Part shown: positions 40,729-48,682 of the stretch, piece by piece
Numbering within the stretch: position 1 is the first letter of the stretch
Layout of the letters: each line of letters opens with the position of its first letter
NCBI GenBank assembly: GCA_910579775.1
Contig: CAJTUE010000002.1
Span: 186,001 to 250,000 of the forward strand
DNA length: 64,000 nucleotides
Direction: 5' to 3'
From: an uncultured Oscillospiraceae bacterium
GTDB taxonomy: Bacteria > Bacillota > Clostridia > Oscillospirales > Oscillospiraceae
Notes under the pieces: generated by a model
The model's input: only the letters and a program-made list of their open reading frames with translations
Told to the model about the DNA's origin: nothing
The model's database searches: none
Made by a program: the position numbers and the translations under genes

Positions 40729-41163
40729 ATGAAGAACACACCGGCCATTGTCACCTGCCGGAAACACTGGAGCGCGTTCATTCCCACCGGCATCATTTCT
40801 CTGACCGTGGTGGTCGTGGGCGTCGCCGCCGGTACCCACGCAGGCAATCCCGCCACGGCCCTGGGTTGCATCGTCATTGCCGCCCTGATCCTGGGCGCGG
40901 ACATCCTCGCCACCAACATGAGCCGCCTGACCATCACCTCCACTGAGGTGACGGGACGGGTCGGAGTGCTACACAGCGTAAAGCTGACGGCGCCGATCTC
41001 CAGGGTCCAGGACGTGTCCATCAGCAACGGGGTCCTGGGCAAGCTGCTGGGCTACCACACCATCATTGTCACCACCGCCGGGACCGGCGGACAGGAGTTT
41101 GTGTTCAAGGGCTTTTGCAACGGCCCGGAATTTCAACAGACTTTCCTCACCCTCGCGTCCTGA
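40729..41163 (+). CDS. PH-like (YdbS/bPH2) membrane protein
   Basis: A 144-residue protein with two N-terminal transmembrane helices (about 19-40 and 46-66) and a bacterial PH-like domain: LTITSTEVTGRVGVLHSVKL, then VQDVSISNGVLGKLLGYHTI and an ending GFCNGPEFQQTF. The same layout occurs in YdbS/YdbT-type proteins. ATG 40729 follows AAAAGGAGCTGATACC. It lies between repressor and recombinase, a common slot for lysogeny-expressed accessory genes. Confidence 0.75.
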   Translation: MKNTPAIVTCRKHWSAFIPTGIISLTVVVVGVAAGTHAGNPATALGCIVIAALILGADILATNMSRLTITSTEVTGRVGVLHSVKLTAPISRVQDVSISNGVLGKLLGYHTIIVTTAGTGGQEFVFKGFCNGPEFQQTFLTLAS

Positions 41164-41184
41164 TCCGTCAAGGCGCAAAAAAAA

Positions 41185-41204
41185 GCCCGCCTCTGAGGGC
41201 GGGC
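41185..41204 (-). terminator. Hairpin upstream of the recombinase, T run on the minus strand
   Basis: GCCCGCC (41185-41191) and GGCGGGC (41198-41204) pair around TCTGAG; eight A's precede on the plus strand, giving T8 on the minus strand. It would block minus-strand transcription coming out of the recombinase region. Confidence 0.55.
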
Positions 41205-41226
41205 CGTCATAGGGGGTGATATTGAC

Positions 41227-42831
41227 TTGAGCGCCAAAATACACTTGAATACCTCGATCCCGGCGTCCAGCTACGGGGAGCCTGCCGTGGCCTACTACCG
41301 CTACTCCTCCCACAGTCAGACGGAGCAATCCATAGAGGGGCAGCAGACCGCCGCCAGGGCCTATGCAGCGGCGCACGGGTATAACCTGGTGCATGAGTAC
41401 GTTGACCGGGCCATGACGGGCCGGAACGACGACAGAGAGGAATTTCAGAAAATGCTCTCTGACGTGGCAAAGCACCAGTTCAAAGTGATTATTCTCTGGA
41501 AAGTGGACCGTTTCGGGCGTAACCGTGAGGAGATCACGTTCAACAAGTACCATTGCAAGAAAAACGGGGTCCGGGTGGAGTACGTCGCAGAGAACGTCCC
41601 CCAGTCCCCGGAGGGCGTGATCCTGGAGAGTGTGCTGGAGGGAATGGCGGAGTATTACAGCCTCCAGCTCTCGCAGAACATCCGCCGCGGGCAGCGGGAG
41701 AGTGCCCGCAAAGCACAGAGCACCGGCGGCAATCGGCCCCTGGGCTACCTGACGGACCCGGAAACAAAGAAATTCGTGGTGGACCCGGCGACAGCGCCCA
41801 CCGTCAAAACCGTGTTCGCAATGTACGCAGAGGGCTACACGATTGCGGAGATCATAACGCACCTCAATGAGCAAGGGCTGAGGACCCTCCGGGGCAAGCC
41901 ATTCACAAAGAACAGCCTGCGGACCATGCTGCAAAATGAGAAGTACGTCGGGGTGTACACCTACAAGGACGAAGTACGCATAGAGGGCGGCGTCCCGGCC
42001 CTGGTGGATCAGGACACCTTTGACAAGGTGCAGAAGCTCCTCCAGGTCAATCAGAGGGCACCGGCGCATAAATGGAGCCGCGCGGACTACCTGCTGACCG
42101 ACAAGCTCTTTTGCGGGCATTGCGGGTCCAACATGGTGGGCGAGAGCGGTACCAGCAAAACCGGGGCGAAGTATAACTACTACCTCTGCACAAAGCGGAA
42201 ACGGGAGCGGGCCTGCCCCAAAAAGGCGGTCCGGCAAGAGTGGATCGAAAAGCTGGTGCTGGACGCCACCGTGGGCCTCCTCCAGGACGACGACCTCCTG
42301 GAGTTTATCGCGGAGAACACCTGGCAATTCTATCTGGCCCAGGATGAAAAGCAAGCGCGGGTGGATAGCTACACCGCCCAGCTTGCCACCATCAACAAGT
42401 CCATAGAAAACCTCGTGAGGGCCGTGGAGGCCGGTATGTTTACCGACATACTCAAGCAGCGCATGGATGCCCTGGACGATGAAAAACGGGCGCTGGAGGC
42501 CGCCCTGGCCGCTGAGGAGCTGTCCCACACCATCCGGCTCACCAAAGAGCACATCCTGTTTTTCCTCCAGCAGTTCCGGGACCGGGACTACCAGGACCGG
42601 GAGGAGCAGCGCCGGTTGGTGGAGGTCTTTGTCAATTCGGTTTTCGTGTACGACGACGAAATCACGATCACCTACAACTACGGCGGCGACAGCCGCACCC
42701 TGACCCTGCGGGAGGTGGGCCCGATGGCCGCCGGTGGAGAGTTCGACGGCTGCGCGCCGTGCTCCACCACGATAAGGCCGCCTAGCTGTTGCAAAATAAC
42801 AGCTAGGCGGCCTTTCTTTTGCTCTTTTTGA
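41227..42831 (+). CDS. Large serine recombinase (site-specific integrase)
   Basis: A 534-residue integrase of the large serine recombinase family. The resolvase domain holds the nucleophile Ser in YYRYSSHSQTEQSIEGQ (about 23-39), and VDRAMTGRNDDREEFQKMLS and KVDRFGRNREEI follow. The recombinase domain includes PLGYLTDPETKKFV and GKPFTKNSLRTMLQNEKYVG. A zinc ribbon (CGHCGSNMVG...YYLCTKRKRERACPKK) and a coiled coil come next. It starts with TTG behind AGGGGGTGATATTGAC. The last 18 codons run through a terminator hairpin. It appears intact. Confidence 0.93.
   Translation: MSAKIHLNTSIPASSYGEPAVAYYRYSSHSQTEQSIEGQQTAARAYAAAHGYNLVHEYVDRAMTGRNDDREEFQKMLSDVAKHQFKVIILWKVDRFGRNREEITFNKYHCKKNGVRVEYVAENVPQSPEGVILESVLEGMAEYYSLQLSQNIRRGQRESARKAQSTGGNRPLGYLTDPETKKFVVDPATAPTVKTVFAMYAEGYTIAEIITHLNEQGLRTLRGKPFTKNSLRTMLQNEKYVGVYTYKDEVRIEGGVPALVDQDTFDKVQKLLQVNQRAPAHKWSRADYLLTDKLFCGHCGSNMVGESGTSKTGAKYNYYLCTKRKRERACPKKAVRQEWIEKLVLDATVGLLQDDDLLEFIAENTWQFYLAQDEKQARVDSYTAQLATINKSIENLVRAVEAGMFTDILKQRMDALDDEKRALEAALAAEELSHTIRLTKEHILFFLQQFRDRDYQDREEQRRLVEVFVNSVFVYDDEITITYNYGGDSRTLTLREVGPMAAGGEFDGCAPCSTTIRPPSCCKITARRPFFCSF
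42776..42820 (+). terminator. Terminator within the 3' end of the recombinase gene
   Basis: GGCCGCCTAGCTGTT (42776-42790) pairs perfectly with AACAGCTAGGCGGCC (42798-42812), then TTTCTTTT. The recombinase frame reads through the hairpin and stops at 42831, so the mRNA end and the C-terminus overlap. Confidence 0.85.
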
Positions 42832-42883
42832 GGGCAAATGTCAGAGCCGCCCCCGTTTGGTACACACGGTTGGTACACATTTT

Positions 42884-43345
42884 TTATCCCACATCCGCTT
42901 TTACCCTCGCCAGCAGTGCGGTGCAGCCCTCCAGAACGTCCCTCCAGGTGGCGGTGAAGTCTCCGGTGTACCAGGGGTCGGCTACCTCGCCGGGGCGGGC
43001 GGTAAAGTCCAGAAGGCGGCGTATTTTCCCCTCCGGGTCGCCGCCGCAGATACGCCGGGCGTTGCGGAGGTTGGCATCGTCCATGACCACCAGGTAGTCA
43101 TAGCGGCGGTAGTCCTCCCTCGTCAGCTGTCTGGCCCGGTGGCCCTCGCAAGGGACGCCGTGGTGGGCCAGCTCCCGCCGTGCGGGCGGGTAGATATCGT
43201 TGCCGATCTCTTCCCTGCTGGTGGCGGCGGAGGCAATGTCAAAATCCTCCGCCAGCCCCGCCTTCGCCATCAAGTCCTTCATCACAAACTCCGCCATAGG
43301 ACTGCGGCAGATATTGCCGTGGCAGATAAACAAAATCCTTGTCAT
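42884..43345 (-). CDS. Low-molecular-weight protein-tyrosine phosphatase
   Basis: A 153-residue cytosolic phosphatase with the active-site loop CHGNICRSP (about 8-16, CX5R(S/T)) and the general-acid aspartate in ARPGEVADPWYTGDF (about 120-134). In Firmicutes such enzymes remove phosphate from tyrosine kinases or phospho-Arg in some cases. ATG 43345 overlaps the stop of the gene before it (ATGA), so they are coupled. It is the first core gene beyond the mobile element. Confidence 0.93.
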   Translation of the reverse strand: MTRILFICHGNICRSPMAEFVMKDLMAKAGLAEDFDIASAATSREEIGNDIYPPARRELAHHGVPCEGHRARQLTREDYRRYDYLVVMDDANLRNARRICGGDPEGKIRRLLDFTARPGEVADPWYTGDFTATWRDVLEGCTALLARVKADVG

Positions 43346-43639
43346 TCTGTTCCTGTCCTTCCTAAACGGTAGACGCACTCTGTCAGATACCGAAAGTGAT
43401 GGGCTTCAAAGGTTCCCCTCTCCATGGACACCGTCAGCCACTGCTCAAGAGCGTATTCCAATGCCTCCAATTGAAGTAGTACGGCGCAAAGACGTATTCG
43501 TATTCGGAAACTCGCCCCGGATCCATCTCCGGACCTCCGCCGCATACTGCTCCAGAAGCTCTGCTTCCTCCCAGACCCGCACCGGCCACTCGCTCATAGT
43601 AGGCCGACCGTCCGGTTTGCCCAGATTCCACATCTCCAT
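43342..43639 (-). pseudogene. Frameshifted small gene coupled to the phosphatase
   Basis: Frame one reads MEMWNLGKPDGRPTMSEWPV then RVWEEAELLEQYAAEVRRWI and RGEFPNTNT. Coding character then shifts near 43470-43485 to a second frame reading VLLQLEALEYALEQWLTVSM then ERGTFEAHHFRYLTECVYRL and GRTGTE. The stop overlaps the phosphatase ATG. A one-base indel (mutation, sequencing error or programmed shift) would join both into one protein of about 98 residues. No family recognised. Confidence 0.5.
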
Positions 43640-43679
43640 GTGTAAAAGAAAAAAGAGGGCGCTCACGCGTCCTCTTTTT

Positions 43680-43753
43680 TGGAGGCGACACCCAGACTCG
43701 AACTGGGGGTGGAGCTTTTGCAGAGCTCTGCCTTACCACTTGGCTATGTCGCC
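43680..43753 (-). tRNA. tRNA-Cys (anticodon GCA)
   Basis: Minus strand GGCGACATAGCCAAGTGGTA opens the tRNA. The anticodon arm is GAGCT-CTGCAAA-AGCTC, the T arm CCCAGTTCGAGTCTGGG, and discriminator U73 and CCA are encoded. Confidence 0.96.
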
Positions 43754-44098
43754 ACATCCTCATTCTATGCGTCAGGTCTCAAAATAGTCCCGTTACAGTC
43801 CTTCTGGACTGCGCCGCGAGTGCGGCGTAAATTCGCCGCAGGCGGATTTGCGGAAGGCTGGCTTTGCCAGCCTGAGCAGTATGATCTCCCACGGTTTCCA
43901 CTTGATATGACAGCGACTGTGTCGCTGTCATATCAAGTGGAGCGGGTGACGAGGCTCGAACTCGCTTCCACCACCCTAAGAATGGCTTTCGCCATTTTTA
44001 GGGAACCCGGTAACCTCCAATTATACATACGGTGGAGGTAGCGAGTTCCACTTTTCCGTTCTTCCCCCTGTCTGCCAAACAGGGAAGAATCTGCATTT
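43754..44098. repeat. Palindrome-rich stretch with a tRNA-Gly 3' remnant
   Basis: No gene is supported here. It holds GGCTGGC/GCCAGCC (about 43857-43873), a perfect 20-bp inverted repeat (43898-43917 and 43921-43940), a copy of the 3' end of tRNA-Gly including CCA (43938-43966), the hairpin CCTAAGAATGGC/GCCATTTTTAGG after it, and an inverted 18-base copy of the tRNA-Gly T-arm/variable region near 44031-44048. Confidence 0.75.
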
Positions 44099-44174
44099 TG
44101 GAGCGGGTGACGAGGCTCGAACTCGCTACCTCCACCTTGGCAAGGTGGCGCTCTACCAGATGAGCTACACCCGC
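44099..44174 (-). tRNA. tRNA-Gly (anticodon GCC)
   Basis: Minus strand GCGGGTGTAGCTCATCTGGT opens the tRNA. The anticodon arm is CCACC-TTGCCAA-GGTGG, the T arm GCGAGTTCGAGCCTCGT, and CCA is encoded. Confidence 0.96.
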
Positions 44175-44243
44175 ATATCTTGCCGAAATTTCTCCCCTTT
44201 AGGGGAACTCCGTGGGACGGGATACTTCCCATCCCACGGAGCT

Positions 44244-44319
<76 letters not shown>

Positions 44320-44322
44320 AAA

Positions 44323-44399
<77 letters not shown>

Positions 44400-44402
44400 A
44401 TC

Positions 44403-44478
44403 TGGTGGGAACAACAGGGCTCGAACCTGTGACATCATGCGTGTAAGGCATGCGCTCTACCAGCTGAGCTATGCTCCC
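44403..44478 (-). tRNA. tRNA-Val (anticodon TAC)
   Basis: Minus strand GGGAGCATAGCTCAGCTGGT opens the tRNA. The anticodon arm is CATGC-CTTACAC-GCATG, and CCA is encoded. It is the promoter-proximal member of the tRNA operon. Confidence 0.96.
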
Positions 44479-44510
44479 CTGTTGACCACGGCTTCCAAAC
44501 GGCAAGGGTC

Positions 44511-44539
44511 ATTATACTAAAATCCCGGGCGCTTGTCAA
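44511..44539 (-). promoter_or_regulatory. Perfect-consensus promoter of the tRNA operon
   Basis: Minus strand TTGACA (44534-44539), 17 nt, TATAAT (44511-44516), about 33 nt upstream of tRNA-Val. It probably drives Val-Asp-Phe-Gly-Cys. Confidence 0.94.
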
Positions 44540-44574
44540 CACCTTTTCCCAAACTTTTCTCCCCAGAGCCAAAA

Positions 44575-44606
44575 AGAGACGCCGGGAACCCGGCGTCTCT
44601 TTTTGA
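44575..44606. terminator. Terminator after the nucleoside permease gene
   Basis: AGAGACGCCGGG (44575-44586) and CCCGGCGTCTCT (44589-44600), with A5 and T5 outside, so it works on both strands. It closes the minus-strand importer operon. Confidence 0.9.
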
Positions 44607-44621
44607 GGTTTTTCTTTGCGG

Positions 44622-45668
44622 TTACCGCATTCCCTTGTCGTAGGGAACGCCCTCCGCCTTGGGTGCGCGGGACTTCTTAGAGGTAAAGGCCAGCACGATC
44701 AAAGTGACGATATAGGGCAGCATACGGTAGAAATGCGCGCCAAAGAAGGACACCTTGGCGCTCAGCTCCTTCAGCCAAAACACCCCATCACCATTGATGT
44801 CAATGGAGGTGTAGGAGGCGGCAATACACTTAAAGAGACCAAACAGCAACGAGGCCCCGGCGATATTCAGAGGTTTCCAGTTGCCGAAGATCATCACAGC
44901 CAAGGCTAAAAAGCCAAACCCGGCCACATCACCTGTGGAAGCGCAGTTGGCAGTGGTCAGGGCGTATACAAAGCCGCCCATACCCGCCAGCGCGCCGGAA
45001 ATGGTCGTGCCCGCGTAACGCATTTTATAAACATTGATACCAAGGGAGTCCGCCGCCTGGGGGTTCTCACCGCAGGAGCGTAGGCGCAGACCAAACCGGG
45101 TCTTATAAAGGATAATGGACAGCACCACAAACAGCAGAATACACACATAGGTGGCCAAATACACCTTATGAATAAAGGTGTTTCCAAAGAAGCCCAAATC
45201 GGCTGTGCGGTCAAACCCCAAGGTGGTCTTTTTGATCATAAACCAGCTGGCGGCATCGCCGGTGGCCATCTGAAGGGTGTTTTGGTTGGCGATGACCCGC
45301 ACCAGAAACAGCACCAGTGCAGGGGCCATCAGGTTAAGGGCCGTGCCGCCGATGGTTTGGTCCGCCCGAAGATTCACCGAGGCGAAGGACAAGAGCAGGG
45401 AGAAGACCGCGCCCAGCGCCGCCGCCACCAGCATCGCCAACAGTTCCAGGCCCTGGAGGGTCAGCCAGCCGCCCGATTTGGCCGCGCTGGCGAACACGTC
45501 CACGCCCTGCATCAGCCGTACAAAGAATACACCCACAAAGGCGCCGAAGATCATAATGCCCTCCAACGCCAGGTTGATGATACCGCTTCGTTCCGCAAAC
45601 ACACCGGCCAATGCCACCAGCATCAGGGGCACAGCGTACAAAAGGGTCTGTTGGATCAGAAAGCTCAT
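44622..45668 (-). CDS. nupQ: Nucleoside ABC importer permease, NupQ/YufQ type
   Basis: A 348-residue inner-membrane permease of the BmpA-associated family (YufQ/NupQ). About nine transmembrane helices are visible. The motif GIINLALEGIMIFGAFVGVF (about 29-48) and GTALNLMAPALVLFLVRV are typical; LRSCGENPQAADSLGINVYKMRYAGTTISGALAGMGG (read in parts, about 203-239) is the cytoplasmic coupling region. Its start overlaps the NupP stop by 4 nt. Confidence 0.92.
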   Translation of the reverse strand: MSFLIQQTLLYAVPLMLVALAGVFAERSGIINLALEGIMIFGAFVGVFFVRLMQGVDVFASAAKSGGWLTLQGLELLAMLVAAALGAVFSLLLSFASVNLRADQTIGGTALNLMAPALVLFLVRVIANQNTLQMATGDAASWFMIKKTTLGFDRTADLGFFGNTFIHKVYLATYVCILLFVVLSIILYKTRFGLRLRSCGENPQAADSLGINVYKMRYAGTTISGALAGMGGFVYALTTANCASTGDVAGFGFLALAVMIFGNWKPLNIAGASLLFGLFKCIAASYTSIDINGDGVFWLKELSAKVSFFGAHFYRMLPYIVTLIVLAFTSKKSRAPKAEGVPYDKGMR

Positions 45669-47011
45669 ACCTCATCCCCTCCTTTCCCGCTGTCGGCGTC
45701 CACTGCTGTGTCAGGCGGCGTCTCCGCCGTAGGAAGCGTCTCCGCCGCTCCCACTGCCGCCTCCGCAAGTTGGGTGGCGGAGGCCGGAACAGCAGCCTCC
45801 TTCTTGCCCTTTCTGCGGCGGGTAAATAGCATTCGAATCACCAGAGAAAAGGCACTCAGATACACGATGACCGAGATAATAACGTCGGTAATGTACTCGT
45901 TATACGCCGTCAGCTTGGTGAGCTGCAGGCCCACGATGTTGAGCATGGACATGAAAATGCCAGTGAAGATCACCGCAATGGGATTGTTGGAGGCCAGCAG
46001 GGCTACCGGTATCCCGTTGAAGCCGATGGCGGGCAGCGACTGGTAGGTGGACCAGAAGAACTCTGTGTTCCCCGCCAGCCAATAAAGCGCCGCTCCCGCT
46101 CCTGACAGCGCACCGGCGATTGCCATGGAAAGGACAATATTCCGCTTGTCGTTGATGCCCGCGTACCGGGCGGAGTGGCGGTTGGCGCCGCAGGCCTTGA
46201 GCTGGTAGCCCAAGGTGGTCTTGGTCATCAGGATATAGACCCCGATGGCAAAGAGGATCGCGATCAAAAATCCGGCGTTGACCTGGGACCCCGGAAACAG
46301 CTTGTCCAGCCCCAGCTTGGCGGTGGACACACCGTTGCCGTCCACATAGGTCCACACACCGTCCACCAGCGTCTTCCCATAGGTCGTCTTGTAGATATAG
46401 CTGGTCTTCGTGTTTTCCACAGTGTTTTGGAACACCTTGGTGGCGTCAAAGAACCAGGTGACCACATTGGCCGCGATCCAGTTGGTCATGATGCACGCCA
46501 GCACCTCGTTGATATTCAAAAGCGCCTTGACCATGCCGGGGATGCACCCCCACAGAGCCCCGGCCAAAATGCCGCCCAGGAAGGCCAGCAGCCAAAGCAA
46601 GGGCTTAGGCATAGCGTCGGCCGGGATCCCCAGCGCGATGGCCAGCGTCGCCATCGTGCCCATCAGGTACTGCCCCGGCGCGCCGATGTTGAAAAGCCCC
46701 GTCTTAAAGGCCACTGCCACCGACAGCCCGGTGAGGATCAGCGGTGTCGCCCGGAAGAGCATGTTGCCGATGTTTTGGGGGTTAAAACCCCAGGTCAGTG
46801 TGCCTGCCGCATTACGGCCTGTGCTGACGATGCCGAAAAACACCAGGCGGATGCCCTCGCCAATACTGGCAGAACCGAGGTTCGGGCTGATAAGCCCCAC
46901 CACGATGATCAGGATGCTCCCCACCACCAGGCCGATGAGGATAGAGATCAGGGAGGCGGCTACGGTCTTTGTGCCTTCCCGCTCCAGCAGGTTGCCCGTT
47001 TTCCTTCTCAT
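45665..47011 (-). CDS. nupP: Nucleoside ABC importer permease, NupP/YufP type
   Basis: A 448-residue permease partner (YufP/NupP). About nine transmembrane helices fall within residues 18-415. Family segments include FKTGLFNIGAPGQYLMGTMA (about 101-120) and QLKACGANRHSARYAGINDK, then SMAIAGALSGAGAALYWLAG. The C-terminal 45 residues are a basic then Ala/Thr/Glu-rich cytosolic tail not usual for the family. It overlaps NupO by 4 nt and NupQ by 4 nt. Confidence 0.92.
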   Translation of the reverse strand: MRRKTGNLLEREGTKTVAASLISILIGLVVGSILIIVVGLISPNLGSASIGEGIRLVFFGIVSTGRNAAGTLTWGFNPQNIGNMLFRATPLILTGLSVAVAFKTGLFNIGAPGQYLMGTMATLAIALGIPADAMPKPLLWLLAFLGGILAGALWGCIPGMVKALLNINEVLACIMTNWIAANVVTWFFDATKVFQNTVENTKTSYIYKTTYGKTLVDGVWTYVDGNGVSTAKLGLDKLFPGSQVNAGFLIAILFAIGVYILMTKTTLGYQLKACGANRHSARYAGINDKRNIVLSMAIAGALSGAGAALYWLAGNTEFFWSTYQSLPAIGFNGIPVALLASNNPIAVIFTGIFMSMLNIVGLQLTKLTAYNEYITDVIISVIVYLSAFSLVIRMLFTRRRKGKKEAAVPASATQLAEAAVGAAETLPTAETPPDTAVDADSGKGGDEV

Positions 47012-48552
47012 GCCGTCGCCCCCTCCTTCCCATTCATCCGCTTCGCGCCTGCCATGTAAAGGCCCAGCTCCTGGACCGTGGTCTCCTTCGGGTCAAGCTC
47101 GCCCACGATCTCGCCCTCGTACATGACCAGGATGCGGTCGGACAGGCTCATGACCTCATCCAGCTCCAAGGAGACCAGCAGTATCGCCTTACCCGCGTCC
47201 CGCTCCTTGACCAGCTGGCCATGGATATACTCAATGGCGCCTACATCCAACCCTCGGGTGGGCTGGACCGCTACGACCAAGGGCTTGTCCCGGTCCACCT
47301 CACGGGCAATGATGGCCTTTTGCTGGTTGCCGCCGGACATGCTCCGGGCCACCGTCACCGGTCCCTGTCCGGACCGGACGTCATACTGCCCGATCAGCTT
47401 CTCGGCATACTGCCGCACCGCCTTGCGGTCAATGAAGCCCCCTCGCTGGAACTGCTTTTCCCGGAAGCGCTGAAGCACCAGATTCTGTTCCAGAGTAAAG
47501 TCCAACACCAAGCCGTGCTTGTGCCGGTCCTCGGGAATGTGGCTCATGCTCTCTCCCCTGCCCTTAATGGAGGCGTGGGAGATATCCTTGCCGCACAGCG
47601 TCACCTTTCCGGCGGCCTTGTCCAGCCCGGTGAGGCCGTGGATAAACTCCGTCTGGCCATTGCCGTCGATGCCCGCGATGCAGACGATCTCTCCCGCCCG
47701 GACTTGGAAGCTGACATCGTGGACTGCGTCGCGCTTGTGGTGTCCTTTCGCGGGGACGGAAAAGCGCTCCACCTCCAGCACCACTTCCCCCGGCTTGGCG
47801 GGGTCCTTATGTACCTCCAGCTGGACCGGCCGCCCCACCATCATGTTGGACAGTTCCTGCTTGCTGGTGTCCTTGGTCTCCACCGTACCCACATGCTTCC
47901 CCTTGCGAAGCACGGTCACCCGGTCCGCCACCGCCATGATCTCGTTGAGCTTGTGGGAGATGAACAGGATGGATTTCCCCTCCTTGGCAAACGCCTTCAT
48001 GGTGGCCATCAGCTCGTCGATCTCCTGCGGGGTCAAAACAGCGGTGGGCTCATCGAAGATCAGGATCTCGTTGTCCCGGTACAACATCTTGAGGATCTCG
48101 ACCCTCTGCTGCATCCCCACGGTGATGTCCTCCACCTTGGCGTCCAGATCCACCTTCATGCCGTACCGCTCAGACAGCTCCTCCACCTTGCGGCGGGCCT
48201 CCTTCTTCTGTAAAAAGCCCAGCTTGGTGGTCTCCGCGCCCAGGATGATGTTATCCAGCACCGTAAACACGTCGATCAGCTTGAAGTGCTGGTGCACCAT
48301 GCCAATGCCCAGCTCAGTGGCGTCGTTGGGGTTGTTGATCTTGACCTCTTTCCCGTTCTTCTTGATGACCCCTGCCTCCGGCTGGTAGAGGCCAAAGAGG
48401 ACGCTCATCAACGTGGACTTGCCCGCGCCGTTTTCGCCCAGGAGCGCGTGGATCTCCCCCCGGCGCAGCTGCAACGTGATATCGTCGTTGGCTATGATCC
48501 CGGGGAACTCTTTGGTAATGTGGAGCATTTCAATGATGTTCTCGCCTTCCAT
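47008..48552 (-). CDS. nupO: Nucleoside ABC importer ATPase, NupO/YufO type
   Basis: A 514-residue double-ATPase of the sugar/nucleoside importer class. Domain 1 has Walker A LLGENGAGKSTLMSVLFG (about 38-55), the signature-like VGMQQRVEILKMLYR and Walker B LIFDEPTAVL. Domain 2 has a degenerate Walker A (GIDGNGQTEFIHGL), signature SGGNQQKAIIAREV and VVAVQPTRGLDVGA. One competent site is usual for this family. ATG 48552 (MEGENIIEML) is preferred; a GTG at 48564 lacks spacing. It is the second gene of the operon after the binding protein. Confidence 0.93.
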   Translation of the reverse strand: MEGENIIEMLHITKEFPGIIANDDITLQLRRGEIHALLGENGAGKSTLMSVLFGLYQPEAGVIKKNGKEVKINNPNDATELGIGMVHQHFKLIDVFTVLDNIILGAETTKLGFLQKKEARRKVEELSERYGMKVDLDAKVEDITVGMQQRVEILKMLYRDNEILIFDEPTAVLTPQEIDELMATMKAFAKEGKSILFISHKLNEIMAVADRVTVLRKGKHVGTVETKDTSKQELSNMMVGRPVQLEVHKDPAKPGEVVLEVERFSVPAKGHHKRDAVHDVSFQVRAGEIVCIAGIDGNGQTEFIHGLTGLDKAAGKVTLCGKDISHASIKGRGESMSHIPEDRHKHGLVLDFTLEQNLVLQRFREKQFQRGGFIDRKAVRQYAEKLIGQYDVRSGQGPVTVARSMSGGNQQKAIIAREVDRDKPLVVAVQPTRGLDVGAIEYIHGQLVKERDAGKAILLVSLELDEVMSLSDRILVMYEGEIVGELDPKETTVQELGLYMAGAKRMNGKEGATA

Positions 48553-48636
48553 GGCCCTCGCCACCTTCCCGCTAAAATGCCTCTTTATTATACAATACGA
48601 CCCGCTAAATTACAAGGCTGATTTGGCGAAACGCAT

Positions 48637-48670
48637 AAAAAAAGAGGGAACGCAGGCGCGTTCCCTCTTT
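48637..48670 (-). terminator. Hairpin between the Bmp lipoprotein and nupO
   Basis: AAAGAGGGAACGC (48641-48653) pairs with GCGTTCCCTCTTT (48658-48670) around AGGC, and on the minus strand a T7 run follows. Partial termination here would make the binding protein more abundant than the transporter. Confidence 0.88.
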
Positions 48671-48682
48671 TCGCTCGAAAGA

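Noticed and set aside
40969..42837. 622-codon minus-strand open frame
   Set aside because: Antisense of the serine recombinase, whose domains and motifs are clear on the plus strand.
43938..43975. A second functional tRNA-Gly
   Set aside because: Only the T arm, acceptor 3' strand and CCA are present; the D arm and anticodon arm are missing.
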